64,000 bases of DNA from Glandiceps talaboti. Lineage: Eukaryota > Hemichordata > Enteropneusta > Spengelidae. This document shows, piece by piece, positions 13,689 through 27,300 of the stretch. Location of the stretch: contig NC_135566.1 in assembly GCF_964340395.1 (NCBI RefSeq), positions 4,778,501 through 4,842,500 of the forward strand. The letters run 5' to 3'. The notes beneath the pieces are model-generated. The model did no database searches. It was not told the origin of the DNA and was given only the letters and a program-made list of their open reading frames with translations. Both the position numbers and the translations under genes were made by a program. Numbering within the stretch: position 1 is the stretch's first letter; each line of letters begins with the position of its first letter.

Positions 13689-15250
13689 TACTGGCCTGAT
13701 GTACTTACTGCAGGATACAGTGTAAACCTATCAACAACATTCTGCCTACCACCCTGTGCATGTACATGTGATTTATTGATTAGTGGAGTAAAATAGTCTG
13801 ACTTCTGTAAGTGGTCCAATTCACACACAGACCAACAGCAAGTCACCAGATATGACATGATCACCAGTTTCATGACTGTAGGGTAGGTGGGGTTACATCT
13901 GATAAAAACTTTATTAGCATTGCTACTGCTGGCTACCAGTAGATATCACTTGACAACTGAATAGAAATCACTCCACTAATGAAGTGACCTTCATACCCAT
14001 TCAATTGGTCAGGTCAAAGAAATGGTATGTGTTCAAAGACATGTCAAGGAATGAAGAGGACTGGCATATACTAGTATTCAAATCAGATATTCAGAATATA
14101 TGGTGATGTCACAATGGTTCAGATATACTTTAGCTGTAATGCACAGTATATCATTTATGACATTCATGGCTATAATTTGAGTGTTTCATGGATTTTTATA
14201 ATCTCTATGGCATTTTGATGATTCATTTTGATGTAGTTTTGGTCTCAGGAAAAATTTACCATTCCAACAAATTACTTTTATGGACTCTAGCACAGGGAAT
14301 ACCTCGGGGGAAAAAGAAACTTTCATCCACTCTAAGTATGCTAAGAGTGTGTTTGAAAAAAGAACTGAGAAAATGTGTCAAATGGGACTGTCTGGTAGAG
14401 GGTTTACTCTATTTATAAAGCTTACGTTCAGTACTCAGGCTATGTAAAGGTTTTCTGTCATTCAAAAAATGTCAGTATTTTGAGAAACTATTGATAGGGG
14501 TGCAATCAAACATAGTAGCATTGTCATTTGTAACACTTTCAAAAATGTGCAACCACCTTGAATAATTGTTGATGAAGGCAAGTTTTCCAACAAGATATGG
14601 GTCAGTTGAAAAGTAAATAATTTAATAGTCATTGCTGTGTCTTATGAAAATAGTTCATGAAATCTATACCAACTATGAGTGACTTATTCCTTGACCATGT
14701 AAAATATTCATCTTATGGTCCAATAAATATAATGGAGGTAGGATATCCAACAGGAAACACAAAATTGAAAACTCTGAGGAATGCTGGTAGCCAGTAGGAA
14801 GTAATCAGAGAACGTCATTCATGAATTTTGATACTGATACACGGACTAAATATCATATTTCATATTTCAGATCATATTTCATATTTCAGATCACAAATCA
14901 TCTTTGTTTTAACACATTGTTGTTTGCTGTGAATCTGAAATGAAGGTTTCATTTCATTTCCCTGGTATAAATAACTAAACACATAAATTAAATTGTGTTT
15001 CGAGCAACCCACGATCCGTTCACTGCTCACTTTTACAAATAAACAAAAGGGGGCACAGTCGTGCATTGTTTACATACACACCCATCAATCATTGGACATA
15101 TCTGTCCTGGTGACGTTGTAAACCTTTTCCACTACTACTGTCATCACGCCATACATGTTTATTGATCGTAATAGTTATTATATTAATTTGCATATTTTCT
15201 GGGACCGATCGTTATGCTGTTCGTGCGATTCTGAAATAGTCGGTACTTAC

Positions 15251-15456
15251 TTCACCTCTGTGTACTGTTTGCCACCAGTAAAGCCGTAACGATCCGGAGG
15301 TCTTGGGCCATTTAGTGAGCTAACACTACCTCGAATGCTGCCGTTATAAACACTGTTGTAGTCATCGTCGCTATCAACTGTACTAGCGACTTCACATTTA
15401 TCATTTTCCAAGTCATCCATCGTAACATCAATGCTACCCGTACCCGTCACCGACAT
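15251..15456 (-). CDS. TBC1D10-family Rab GAP, first coding exon (partial)
   Basis: A 206-nt exon opens at an ATG preceded in frame by TAA (15481-15483) and ends at a GTAAGT donor. It encodes an acidic Ser/Asp-rich N-terminus, then NGPRPPDRYGFTGGKQYTEV. The DRYGFxGGxQYT signature matches the segment preceding the TBC domain in TBC1D10A/B (for example DKYGFLGGSQYSG). TBC1D10 proteins are GTPase-activating proteins for Rabs such as Rab27 and Rab35. The TBC domain with its Arg and Gln fingers is not in this exon, and I could not find the following exon between 1 and 15250, so the first intron appears to exceed 15 kb. The short match leaves family identity probable, not proven. Confidence 0.65.
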
Positions 15457-15469
15457 ACTGGATATTCCT

Positions 15470-15960
15470 TGCTCAGTGCGTTATCCTTCAAAGTAAACTT
15501 CCAAAATTTTGCGAATATTTCAACGGATGGGAAAGAACAGCATCCAGATACCAAAACAAGAAGAAATATGCATCCGTCACGTCATTTGAGTCGGTTCTGG
15601 CATTCACTGTTCCCGCCAGTCTAGTAAACCCCCCTACGTTTCGACGTAAATATCTCGATCAGACTACACACTTCACCACTTCCTGCTTTTCAGAACATGT
15701 CCGTCGTCGCGATTCTCAGACCCCGGCACAACTATCGCGGATTCCGTCGAACACAACGAAAATTCTATCCGGATATCACGATTGTCAATCACCATATACT
15801 TCCCCATCAATGAGACGACCATACATCGATTTTCACGCGAATTTCTAAAAATTATGTGGGTCTCACACTTCCAAGGGTAAAATCTTCGCAGTAGAAATAA
15901 CGCATGCGCATTTCAGATCACAGGCCTCGTTTTCAAAGGCTATGACTTTATTCTTGCCAG
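15470..15960 (-). promoter_or_regulatory. CpG-richer promoter region of the TBC1D10-like gene
   Basis: Upstream of the 15456 ATG the sequence becomes rich in CpG compared with the AT-rich surroundings. It contains CGCATGCGCA at 15901-15910, an NRF1-like palindrome. No TATA box is evident. Promoter function is inferred from position, composition and this motif. Confidence 0.45.
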
Positions 15961-18122
15961 ACGAAAAAGTCGATGACCCCATCAGACAGTTGCGATAATA
16001 AATCAAATTTCAAACAAAGTATGGTGAAAAGAAGACACTGCGACTTGCAAACTACTTTATTAAGTTAAGCCTTTCAAGGTGGAATTTATTTTCATTTTAC
16101 ATATTCAGTAGTACTTTTTCTGAAAACTGCAGTGCGGAACTTTGAGTTCGAGCGCACGAGTCAAGCGTTGGTGACATGGTGGTGAACGTTTCATCCGAGC
16201 TTAAATTTGTATGACAAATTATTCTCCTAAATCTTAGAAAAAAATGGGTAAAATTTACGTTTGTCATTATAGACGTACAATGACTTTGTTTTGATCATTT
16301 CAGAAATTTATTATGGGATTTCTATTTCCATCTTTGGAATTGGACCATACATGTAATTCGTCACAGTACGGATTTACATTTTAGAGAAAAATTACCCTAC
16401 CAATTCAAAGAGATAACGCGCAAATGTAAAACGTTTATTTCGATAAAGCATTATGTACTTGAATTTACAGCGGATTAGAAATTTGAAGTGTACCATGTAA
16501 GTCATCAAAGTCTCCAAGGGCATTGTTTGTCCAGATTGGAAAGTTAAGTGCTCGAAGATTATGGAAGTCATTTCAAGGATGACACTTCTTTCGGGATTAC
16601 AGAGATTTTTTCCAAGTAACTTACACAAACTAAGCGTATAGTAAGAACACACATAAGCAGATCAACAACACTTTTTTGTGTTTACATGCACGTATTCTGT
16701 ATTTTAAAGTCCATAATACATTGAGCAAAAATATAATGTTTTCGAAAGAAAAATTTATACTTGCACTGTACATTTTTTACCCAAATTCTTGCTCTTATTT
16801 GTTCTCTAGGATATATTCGCTCCTTGAAGTCAGAAAAATCCCACCAGTGTACACGTCTCTGTTAAAAAAAGATTTTTGTCATTTTCAAATCCTAGAATTG
16901 ACACCAATTTCCATCGGTTCAGATATCAGGAGTTTGTTACTGGGGGAGATTGTAATTAAATTTGTCAAAAGACTTCCGTAAGATACATACAGAATATTTG
17001 CAAGGAAACTAAGGAAAATAGTTACACATTTTATGACTCCGCTTAAAGCTGATTTCTCTGAACAGGAATACAAAAGTAGTTGACTTACATGTATTAAAAC
17101 TCTCCATATATACATACTTATTACCCGAGTTGGTGATTACTTGACATTGAAAAGTATTTAGTTGTTGGTACATTTTCAGGCTAAATACCAGTCTCTCTTT
17201 TTTCGATTCGTAATCATACTCTTGTTACATATTATTAGAATGTAATTGTTATATGTTAAGAAATATTATTGATACAGTGATAGCGGAATTTGTCAAATAT
17301 TAAACGAACATTCAAGCATGTAGATCAGAGAATTATCGGTAAAATATCGTATTGTGATTGCTAAACAAACATTAATATCTCATCTGTGCAAATATATGTA
17401 AAATATTAACAGCTCATAGTATATGTATAATACTCGGTTACTCAAATCGCTGTCATTTTCGAAAGAAGTGTCGCGGGAGGGCGCCCCATACGATGAAAGG
17501 CTAAAATCATATCGCACTTAAAAACGGTTAAAACAACTCTGCGAGTTTCTCAAAGTTATATGATCTGAAGAAAGGTTAACAGAATATGTTGACTGTTTGA
17601 GTATGCAACCAAATTTTAGCATGAAACACCGGGAATTACTATTTTTCCAAAGGAAATTATACATTTGCCAAAGCACTCAACTTTGGTCCTCACTCAAGCT
17701 TCAGACGCTGCCTTTGAACAGCACTCTTAGGTGATAAAACATACAATCTTTTGTCTTTTTGATAACTGGAATGTGATTCTTGCCTTCCCTACGAGGAAAA
17801 TACGGTTCCAAATACTTTTGCAAATGTAGATCATGTGAGAGAAGTCATTGAATAAGCAGAAATGCATAAATATTTCGTTTTTGATGGAAGTCCAATTATG
17901 CGTGGACACCGTGTAGAATCCCACCTCAATAATCTCACGGTCAAATACGTCCAATTTCCGACCATGGAAGTTTTTTGTACTTTAATTTACATGTGTAATG
18001 GACATTAAATGAATAGATCTTAGGTGTAATATTTCGCTTTAAGGGGCAGGGGGGCATTATGTCTGAACAGGACCTGCAACCCATCGATGCATTGTTATCC
18101 GTGTTATGCTTTTGAAACTACT

Positions 18123-18190
18123 CCCCCCCCCCCAAAAAAAAAACAACAACAAAAAAAACAAAACAACAACAACAACAACAACAACAAAAC
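18123..18190. repeat. Poly(C)-poly(A)-(CAA)n tract
   Basis: C10, A10 and interrupted AAC/CAA repeats in series; may be the degenerate tail of a retroposed sequence. Confidence 0.8.
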
Positions 18191-19274
18191 AATGGTTATA
18201 CTAATACCATAACAACAAAAAGAAACGAAAAAAATGACAGAAGTTGATTTCATCGATCTATACACGGTGGTTTTGGAGAAATTGTGAGATAGTCACCGTC
18301 TACGTACTGAGGAAATGACATTCTAAAACACTGTATAGTATACGTTGCTGGTCTTGACTATTCACACAAGACAGCTCCCATTCTCATCTAGTTGTTTCTT
18401 TGTTTTTTAAATTTGTTGTTCGTCAAATTTTTATATCACTATTATTTCTCGAGCTCGTAATGTAAAGAAATTTGGAATTTGACAGCTCGTGAACTAAACA
18501 TCGTCAAATGAAAATTCATTCATCAACAGTGAACTATAAACAGATAGATCAGAGGATTTTTGCTCCAACGTAAGGCCAAATACCCTAGTAGATAAAATTT
18601 ACATTTGATATCTTTCTATTATTCTAATTGGTGAAATTAAATTTACATATAATGAAGTATATCATAGTCTTTTTTTCATAGACACTGAAGTGTACGCAAA
18701 TGGTCCATGCATGCAGTTGGTTCTGCACGTCGCGATCGGCTGCCATAAGGGTGTAACAAAAACTGGACTGTTGAGGGCGCAATTCGTACGACGTGGAATC
18801 TTCAATTCCTGATGTAATGATTTTATTTTCCTTCGTGTGCACGTGTCTAGGCGTATCTGATATTAAGCTTTGATTGTCAACATTGAAACATTTATTTTGG
18901 AAGAAGATTCACCAGATAGGGGCCAAATTTAAAAATATGTATATTTCATCCACTAGACAATCATTCAAATTAATGTCATGTGCCCCTGAAATAATGGAAT
19001 GGCTGGCTTTTATAATTTATTACAATTATATTTCAAATTATTCAAATTTCCTATCTTTACACTTACACTATTTATAGGTCTAAAACAGTCCGGTATGACA
19101 GGGAATTGGGTTATAGATGATGGAAAAGATAGGATATGACTACTTGTCACTGGGTGGGGCCTCCATTCTGAGCAATGACTCATAGAGTCATACTGCATGC
19201 ACTGTCTACTTATTGTGGTCATAATTCATGCACCTTATATAAAATGTACCTACCTTGGGGTAGAAAAAGCCATG

Positions 19275-19381
19275 GACAGACTGACCGACCGACAGACAGA
19301 CAGACAGACAGAGACACAGACACACATACACACAAAGGCAGACATACACACATAGACTGACAGCTAGACAGAGACATACTG

Positions 19382-19425
<44 letters not shown>
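19275..19425. repeat. Compound (GACA)n/(CA)n microsatellite
   Basis: GACA repeats followed by mixed CA-rich sequence and a perfect run of about 20 CA units. The open frames of Cys/Val repeats on the minus strand come from this array and are not genes. Confidence 0.95.
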
Positions 19426-20460
19426 TGCCTCTTGGAGGTGCACATAGGGCCCTTATATTTTCTCACATTTTACATGTAGGATTTTACACATAATTATCAA
19501 AGCATTTCTGATTGAATACGTTTCTGTCCATGTACACCTGATAGCATGACATACTAGTATTGCAGAATTTATTATGACAGCACCATGTAAAATGTCTAAG
19601 ACAACAGGGTTCAGCATGACAAGGTAAACATAAAACCACAGTCAGCTTATACACAACACAGTACTGGCCAGTGAAATAAACATAAGAACAGTCAGCTCAC
19701 ACACCACTCCACACTGCACTGCACTGTGAAATGAACATGCAACAGCTGGCCATTACTGTTATTATACACACGTAGTGAATAATTTATAGAGTCTAGAACT
19801 CAGGCTATTTATACTGACCTTTTGTGTTTTCCATATACTGAATATCAATACCACAATGTATTTTTGGGGTCAAGAACTAACTTTAGATTACTCAAAAACA
19901 AGGAAACGAATACGGATGTATCAGTCAGTCAATTTCACTTCCTACTCGCTACTTGAATATAAAGTCAGGAAATTACCCTTGACTTTTGCCGTTGCTGAAA
20001 TCAATCTGAAACCTGTTCTGTACATTTCAAAATACTGAACTGTAGGTCTATGTGTTTACGCATTCTATGTATTTCTGTCACTCTCCTCTACAGATACTAG
20101 TAAATGGAGGTATTAAAATAAAGAAAGGCTTCATACTTGATATGTACGCATGTTATTTCTAGTATCATATTGGATGTCACTAATCTCCATCTCTTATCTT
20201 TTACACGTCACTTTCCTTTTGCTATCACCCTAGAAGTATGGCAGAGATACCTACCCTCATCTCCAACACTAGCTTTCCCTCCTCCACCCACCCCATTTCT
20301 CACCCCAACCCTAGAATTATGATGATGGCAAAGATACCTACCCTCATAGATATCTTGCAATACTAACTCTCCCTCCTCCACCCCATCCCATTTCTCACCC
20401 CCATCAAAATACACAATTATTGCTGGTCACTTTTGCCCCTTACCTGACTATAAACATGTC

Positions 20461-20610
20461 CTTAAAAGCCACGGTTCCAATCCCATATTCTTGCATTCGT
20501 GTTATCTTATCACAGAAGCCATAAGGATTACTGGTACATAGGATTAATAGTTTGCTCTGGATTAACTTTTTTGCATAAATCTCTGCTAATTATTATTCAC
20601 ACCTAAATCC
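20461..20610 (+). repeat. Dispersed repeat family A copy, 3' truncated
   Basis: Begins CTTAAAAGCCACGGTTCCAA, then TCCCATATTCTTGCATT, GTGTTATCTTATC, CATAAGGATTA and CACACCTAAATCC. The B-box-like GGTTCCAATCCC is clearest here. Confidence 0.6.
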
Positions 20611-22790
20611 TTGTCTACTACAAGGTCACATATTCTAAATACCGGGTCAATCTGTTGACAAAGACTGAAACCTACAGTCAAAAATGTCAGCTACATTGTG
20701 TAAATTTTCTACTTCTTGTTTGGAACAGAGTTCATTTTGATACAGCATTACACTGTAAGTTTGTCGAGGATGGTATTACTACAGTGAATGGATTATAATA
20801 TGTGTACAGTAGAAATGGTTGAAATAGATCAAAATTAATTTTTCTCAGTTGACATATACAAGGGGTAATATTGTTTCATTATTCAAGAATTTGGCAGCAT
20901 GTCTGAGCAGGTGTGGTATATTTAGCTTACGATGTTACATTCCAACTGATGTCATAACCTAAAATAGATGAATCCTTATTGAAATTGTTTTATTAAAAGT
21001 TTGTAAAGATTCGCCAGCTGCTGCGTTGTCGTGATCACAGACTATTATCACATGTACAAACTAGTGGATTACTTTATTATATTCACTGTATAGTTGTAAT
21101 ATTTTGAAACAGATTGCAAAATATTTGTGTATGCTATGACAATATGCATGTATGGCTGATCACATTTTTTTGTTGTCATGTACGTATCTACTCATTGAAG
21201 TCCGTCGTCAAGTATATAGGCAGTACTCTAAGATGGTCATAGACTAGCTAGTGATGTTGATTAAATGAAATGAAATGAAATTAAAGACCCATATTTCAAT
21301 CCCCGGGTCATCCGACTCATCAGATCAGTGACAGTGTGTACACTGACTCCATAAATATTCCCTAATCCATGAAGATTATCTCTTACCAAAATGTCTATAC
21401 ATCTTTTACATTTTTTTTTCTCAGAAGCATAAACATTATGTTTATAACATGTACTATGGTATAACAATGAGGCCATAGTACTATGCTGTATGTCAGACAA
21501 GTATTAAAGTTACTTGTCTGTGGCTTTAGTGATGGACTCTCTTCTATGTGTTGTTGGGTAATGATTACATGAGTTTCTGGTATTTCATGTGTGCATATGT
21601 TGCATTTAAGTGATACATTAGGAATTAGTCACTTTCCAAACATTTGGTTCACTGTACTATTTTTCGTTGAGGTATCTGGCAATCAAGGTCTGTGTTTCTG
21701 ATTATGTAGCAAGTGAATCCCCCCTCCCTGAGTCCCCAGGTACTTCCCTACCAAAAGCACAACATGCCAGTGGAAATATGTCAATTTCACCATAATTATA
21801 CCCCCCCCCCTCCCCATCAAATCTTGGTTGTAAAATACAGTATACACCATTGTCCCTTATGACACGGGGAAGGTATAGTTACCTATGAAAATTTCACCCC
21901 ACCCCCACTCCCCGGTCACACACACTAACTATGGGGACTCTGTTGCTCAAACAGTTGTAATGCATAATACACATATTTGTGTATCACTGACTGCATATAA
22001 ATACTTTGGAAACTACCACAACAAAAATATTCAGACACGTTGTAAAATTAAACATTCTCTCCTTCCTTTATTTGCAAACTACTAGACAGCATACACAGGA
22101 TTCTCCATGCCAGTTCCCAGTTGGCAATCGTAAGGATCCCATAATTTCATGTCCAGCAACCTCTCCCTCTATTACATTATAGTTTGCAAACAGAACTAGA
22201 GTCCATTTCAATGTGTCCCATTTTGTTTGTGGAAGAATACGCCATTACACGAAGCACTCCAGATACAAGTTTTTTGAATCTGATGGCAATGTTCTTTCAT
22301 TGATACCATGTCAATCCTTGTCAAGTCAAAACATACGTACATACGTACAGATTCAACAAGTGGTTTTTTCACAGAGATCGGAACCAAAGACATGTATTAT
22401 GATGATGTATTTAGTTTTTTTTTTCACGTCATCATTCACATCAGCTGAGTTCTGGTCTTTGCGGACAGTAGGTATACTCCTTTTCCATGATCCATCAGAA
22501 TATTTTTAATGAGCAAAGAAACATCACAGCAAGCATGTCGTCTGCCATCCATGGCCGTTCTCCAACTATATGTCTCTGTGCATCCTATTATGTACTATGT
22601 GACACAAAACGCCATTATGGTCCAAAGTGGCACAAGCACATTATTTCGTCTCTCTTTTACTCCCCCCACCCCCCTTTTATTTTCTTGCTAAATAAAGTCA
22701 TCTTGACTGCTGGCAGCTCATGTTCAACATCCGTACCCATGGTAAACATCGCCATGGTAATTGGTTCACAGCTGTTGTCCATGAAATCTG

Positions 22791-22804
22791 GTTGCTATGG
22801 CAAC
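22791..22804. promoter_or_regulatory. RFX X-box-like palindrome
   Basis: GTTGCTATGGCAAC fits the RFX X-box consensus (GTTRCCATGGYAAC) with perfect 5-bp arms. GCCATGGTAAT at 22751-22761 resembles a second half-site. It lies about 1.6 kb past the ATXN2 stop, in 3' UTR or spacer; function unknown. Confidence 0.4.
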
Positions 22805-24397
22805 AGCTACTGACGCCACTACTACTCTATCATTCATCTTCTGATTCAGATGCAGAAGACAAATTGTTTGAAATCATAATTTTTAAATATAATTTTTTTT
22901 GTCATAATATTAGTTTTTAAGTCTGTAATTTTCCCCTTTTCAAAAACTTCATAGACTCAGCAGTCTGGCAATGTCTTCAGCTTTTATTTCCTGCAAAAGT
23001 AAAAGACAAAGAAAGTGCAAATGAGATATGTTGAATTTGTTATTCCACCTTACAGCACAATATGTTGTTGGTATGTTTGGTTATTTCAAATGTACATTTC
23101 ATGATGACTCTGAAATACCTCCATAGCAACATTATTTCTCTTAAAATGTTTGTACAGTATACATCAAATTGTAACATTTTCACTGTTAATAATACAATTT
23201 ATAAACTTGGACCAATTCTTGGTATCTGCCGTACCATTTTACCTCACGCTAGGGGTCAAAATAGGACAAGGAGGTTGTTCTATTCTCATGCATGCCTATA
23301 GAAATGTATATACAGCCCATAGAGTAGAAGTGATGGTGTCAACCAAGAAATCAAATGGTTTTGACTTTTGTCATAAAAGGTAGTAAAATTCCTTTGAAGG
23401 TAACAAGCATCTGTCAGATAATTAGATGTTCAATATTTTTCTTGGTTCAGCCATAGGAACCTATGAGGGACCTAAGGGGCCTTTGTCACTATGAGTCACT
23501 AGACAGCCCTTAGGTCACAAGTATTTTCCAGCTGAATGAAGAAAAATATTGGGGAATAACAGTTATACCAGTGCCAGTAATATCAAAGAAAATCGGGGAA
23601 AGTATTGGCAATTTTGAATGTTTTGACTTATATTTTGAACACAGGAAAATCAGTGACGGAGACACACGTTGTCGTGACGTAGAACAACCTGAGTATATAT
23701 TCCATATTTTTTGTTCAACTTAGCTTGTACATAGTATAATATTGTATGCAGCACACTCTAACAGTCCATATTGCACATTTTCAAGTCAGTGATGTTGACA
23801 GTATCTTAGAGAGACATTAACACTATGCACAAACACTACTAGCATGTAAACTATTGTCTTACTAATAAACAACACTGTCACATTTATGCCTAGCACAGAG
23901 CAAATTCGAGCAGAGAAGTACACATGAAAATAGGTACCATGTGAACTGATAGTGGTAAGCTTAATACTTGTGTCTTTTATTCAGTATCGTGGGGTGGGGT
24001 GGGGGGTGGGGGGTGTGTGAAAGCAATGTCAGTATTAGCAAGACACAAACTAAAACCATTATTGTGACATGTTATAAGCTAGCAACATTGATGTATTACA
24101 CTCACAGTATGTCAGTATCTCTGATAGCAAGATTTCATCAAGTGCCAGCACATTCAATAGCATTCAAATATCTATTTTCACTATCATCAAAATAGGGTGA
24201 TTACATCTACATATCCAAGGCACTGCTATCACCCACTTGTAAAGTCTACCACATGCAACAGCTATAGTTTTTAGTTTGTGTATGTCTGACTTAGTTTGCC
24301 GATAACACATCTTCCACAGTGACATGATTTCCAGTGGCTCTAAAAATGACAATCTTACCTCCACTGCGAAGAAATGCTGCCACATAGCACACATGCT

Positions 24398-27300
24398 TTA
24401 ATTATTCTGAGGATACTGTTGATGCACTGGTTGCTGAGCATGTGCTGGACCTGTAACAATAATCAACACTTCATGAGTATCACACCACTCAGTTTACAGA
24501 CACCACTGACATACACATCTCAAAGTAACACACAAAACAAAACAACACAACACAACACAACACAACACAACACAACACAACACAACACAACACAACACAA
24601 CACAACACAACACAACACAACACAACACAACACAACTGGGTTAAAGGTCAGTGTTAAAGGTCAAATGACATGACACTACACAAGACAAAGCTGAAGGTAA
24701 AATGTTAGAGGAGAAACATTGCTGTTTTCACCACAGACTTATAATATACTATGTTGGCAATGTATTGTGTTTGATAGCAGCCATGCACCATTGGACAGGT
24801 TAGACTGATAATGCTAAGGTTAAAAGAAAGACATATACCTTGAGAGAGAAAGAAGAATTGTATATATACATAATTTGAGCAAATACTGAACAGCAGCAAA
24901 TAACAACAAGCGACCTATCGGTCAGAATAGCTCCGCTGTTTTTTTTTTTAATTTAATTTTTTATTTTGGTGACATGTAGAAGTGGTTCAGGTCTTCACTA
25001 TGCAGTTTTGTTTTAGCGATGCAATAAAGTGGTTAGTGGTTTCATATGATGTCTCACTATAAAACACATTTTACACAGAAGTTGGTAATGTATTGTACTT
25101 TTATACCATAGTCACCATTTTATAACAAAAATCTACTGTTATGAAAAATTGCACAAAATCTCAGAAAAAAATGACTGGGAAATGCACACAAGAAAAAGAA
25201 AAAAAGAGGATTTTGAGGTTGGCTATAAATAATTCCAGTGTCTTACAGCTGTAACCCTGGAAAATTTTAATGATGAATGAAATAAACTAGGGATCTAAAA
25301 TAATTTTGAGGCAATTTGAATTTCAATTTTCTAACAAATTTACAAAGTCAACAACATTCAACTTGTACTAGTTGTGGTAGATATATATAGGGAAGAAATG
25401 TATTAATCGCCATCTTAGTTTCCGTACGGCGACAATCTCAAGTACCCGGAAGAGAGTCATTCTCAGCCATACGTTACAGTCACTCGTTCATGTTCGGTTA
25501 CCTTTCACAAAGAAAACACAACGAAATGGTTGAAATGATCATTATTTTTATTTCTTTTCATCACAACAACAAAATCTGCGTGATTGATCAAAAGTGTTGT
25601 AAACTAAACCAGAAAGAATTATCGGACTGGCTAAACTTCCCGATGAACTGGAGTAAGGTCCTACTACTTCCAAGTAAGCCTCGATAGTACTATAGTACGT
25701 GAGAAAATCGTCTCAAACTAGCGATACAACTTTCAAAATATAACTTGACATGTCTTCATTTGTTAGAGTTATACAATTCAAGACGGGTTTTCACTCGAAA
25801 ACAACAATTCTGTGAATAATGACACTCTGAACGCAGCGATTTCTCGGACGATGTTACCACTGTAACGTATGGCTGACAACGACTTGCTTCCGGGTTAGTC
25901 CCTCGTGCATACGGGTGGATTGTCGGCGATTAATACATACATGGTCTGATATTTTAATTCACAGTGTTTCTTGTGACCGGCGCCTGTCAGCAGACTCTGC
26001 CATTTTTTTCATCATTCCATTGTATTTAAACCTTGTACTTGACATTTCGCAATATTTATAATTCTCAACAAAATACCTCAACATGCCTCACTTCGCTCGT
26101 ACTCAAAGCAGCCCGGGCGGTATGATCACTGACACTGATGACATGATGAGAGAGAACCTTTTCGGATTTACATGTAAAACGGGGAAAGATACGCAAAACA
26201 TAATGCAAAGTCTGAAGCCAAATTAAAGTTGTAATTATTTTAATTATTTTTACTTGCCAAATATTTGCATTTTGGAAAGGCAAGACACGTTCATGTCGTT
26301 TAACTTTACATGTGAACTGTCGGCCATAACTTCAACCGCATGTCTGGCATGCCCTTCCTTACGCAAGTTGTCTGAATTCTGGTTCACTGTCATTCCAAAT
26401 TGCACGACAATATAGAATTAACCACAAGTTACATGTTATCTGAAAACATCACACTTTTATAGTGGGTCTGAAGTGTGATTTTAGTGAGTACCAAGAACGT
26501 CCTGTGTTGATACTCAAGATACTTGCTGTGGAAAATCGCTCGGTCAAATGAGGTCACCTTCAGCTTCTGGTCGAATCAGGATAGAGTATGCAAATGAGGA
26601 TGTTGCGGACTGATTTGAAGTTTACAACCCTGTTTCGAACAAACGCTTGTCATTTGGGCGCCCAATGCGTAGAATTATGACTATAGCACATATTACATTG
26701 CTTGTTTGACGTCAATAGTGTCTTTTGAAAAGTGGCAGTTTACTTAAAGTCTCGTCGACTGATTTCCAATATGGCGTCGGTCATTATGCTCATTAACATA
26801 TTCATTTTTTTTTCAAATTACAAAAAAAAAATCATAAAAAATAAAAATGAGGATGTGCTGACTTGAATTTAACAAATCTGAGTAAGCTACCCCCTGCGCA
26901 TCAACACGCCAGATATCAAAGCAATCTAATAAGAGGTTTTCAAGGAGTTGATGAAAATGACATTTTATGAAAAAAAATCATAAAAAATTGAAAATGGCAC
27001 AGATCAACTTGGCATGAATAAATCTGAATAGCCTCCCCCCAGGGAACATGCACACCAAATATCGAAGAATTCCGACTGTCACTTCCGGAGTAGATAGTAA
27101 AAATATAAAAGTTTGACGGACACCTATGATTCACTCTACTCTCTATACCTCAATACCCACCTATACCTAAAGCTACGCTTTCAGCTTTCGCTGACAGCGG
27201 AGCTAAAAATGTAACGGTAACATGGTAGTAAAAAACTAATCAGGGTAGTCTGTATTCTGTGATAATAACCCTCCACTACTGCCTGCCCTCTTCAGTACTG

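Larger units (their letters stand above)
1..15250. other. Non-coding, repeat-rich; likely TBC1D10-like intron or flank
   Basis: Apart from the two retroelement fragments and repeats listed, no exon could be supported on either strand. I looked for a minus-strand exon continuing the TBC1D10-like gene (a KWLEM/WDKWM-type segment) and found none. The many 60-95-codon open frames here have no family likeness. Confidence 0.6.
15961..24397. other. Spacer between TBC1D10-like promoter and ATXN2 stop
   Basis: No gene recognised. Contains microsatellites, family A repeats, G-rich runs (near 24000) and C-rich runs. The part nearest 24397 should be the ATXN2 3' UTR; several minus-strand AATAAA hexamers (for example about 23976 and 22985) could end it. 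A GTAAG donor soon after the ATXN2 stop could allow a spliced UTR. Confidence 0.5.

Noticed and set aside
19206-19466. Cys/Val-rich minus-strand frames
   Set aside because: They translate the CA/GACA microsatellite.
24374-24673. 99-codon plus-strand frame with TQHN repeats
   Set aside because: Produced by the (CACAA)n microsatellite and the antisense of ATXN2 exon 18.
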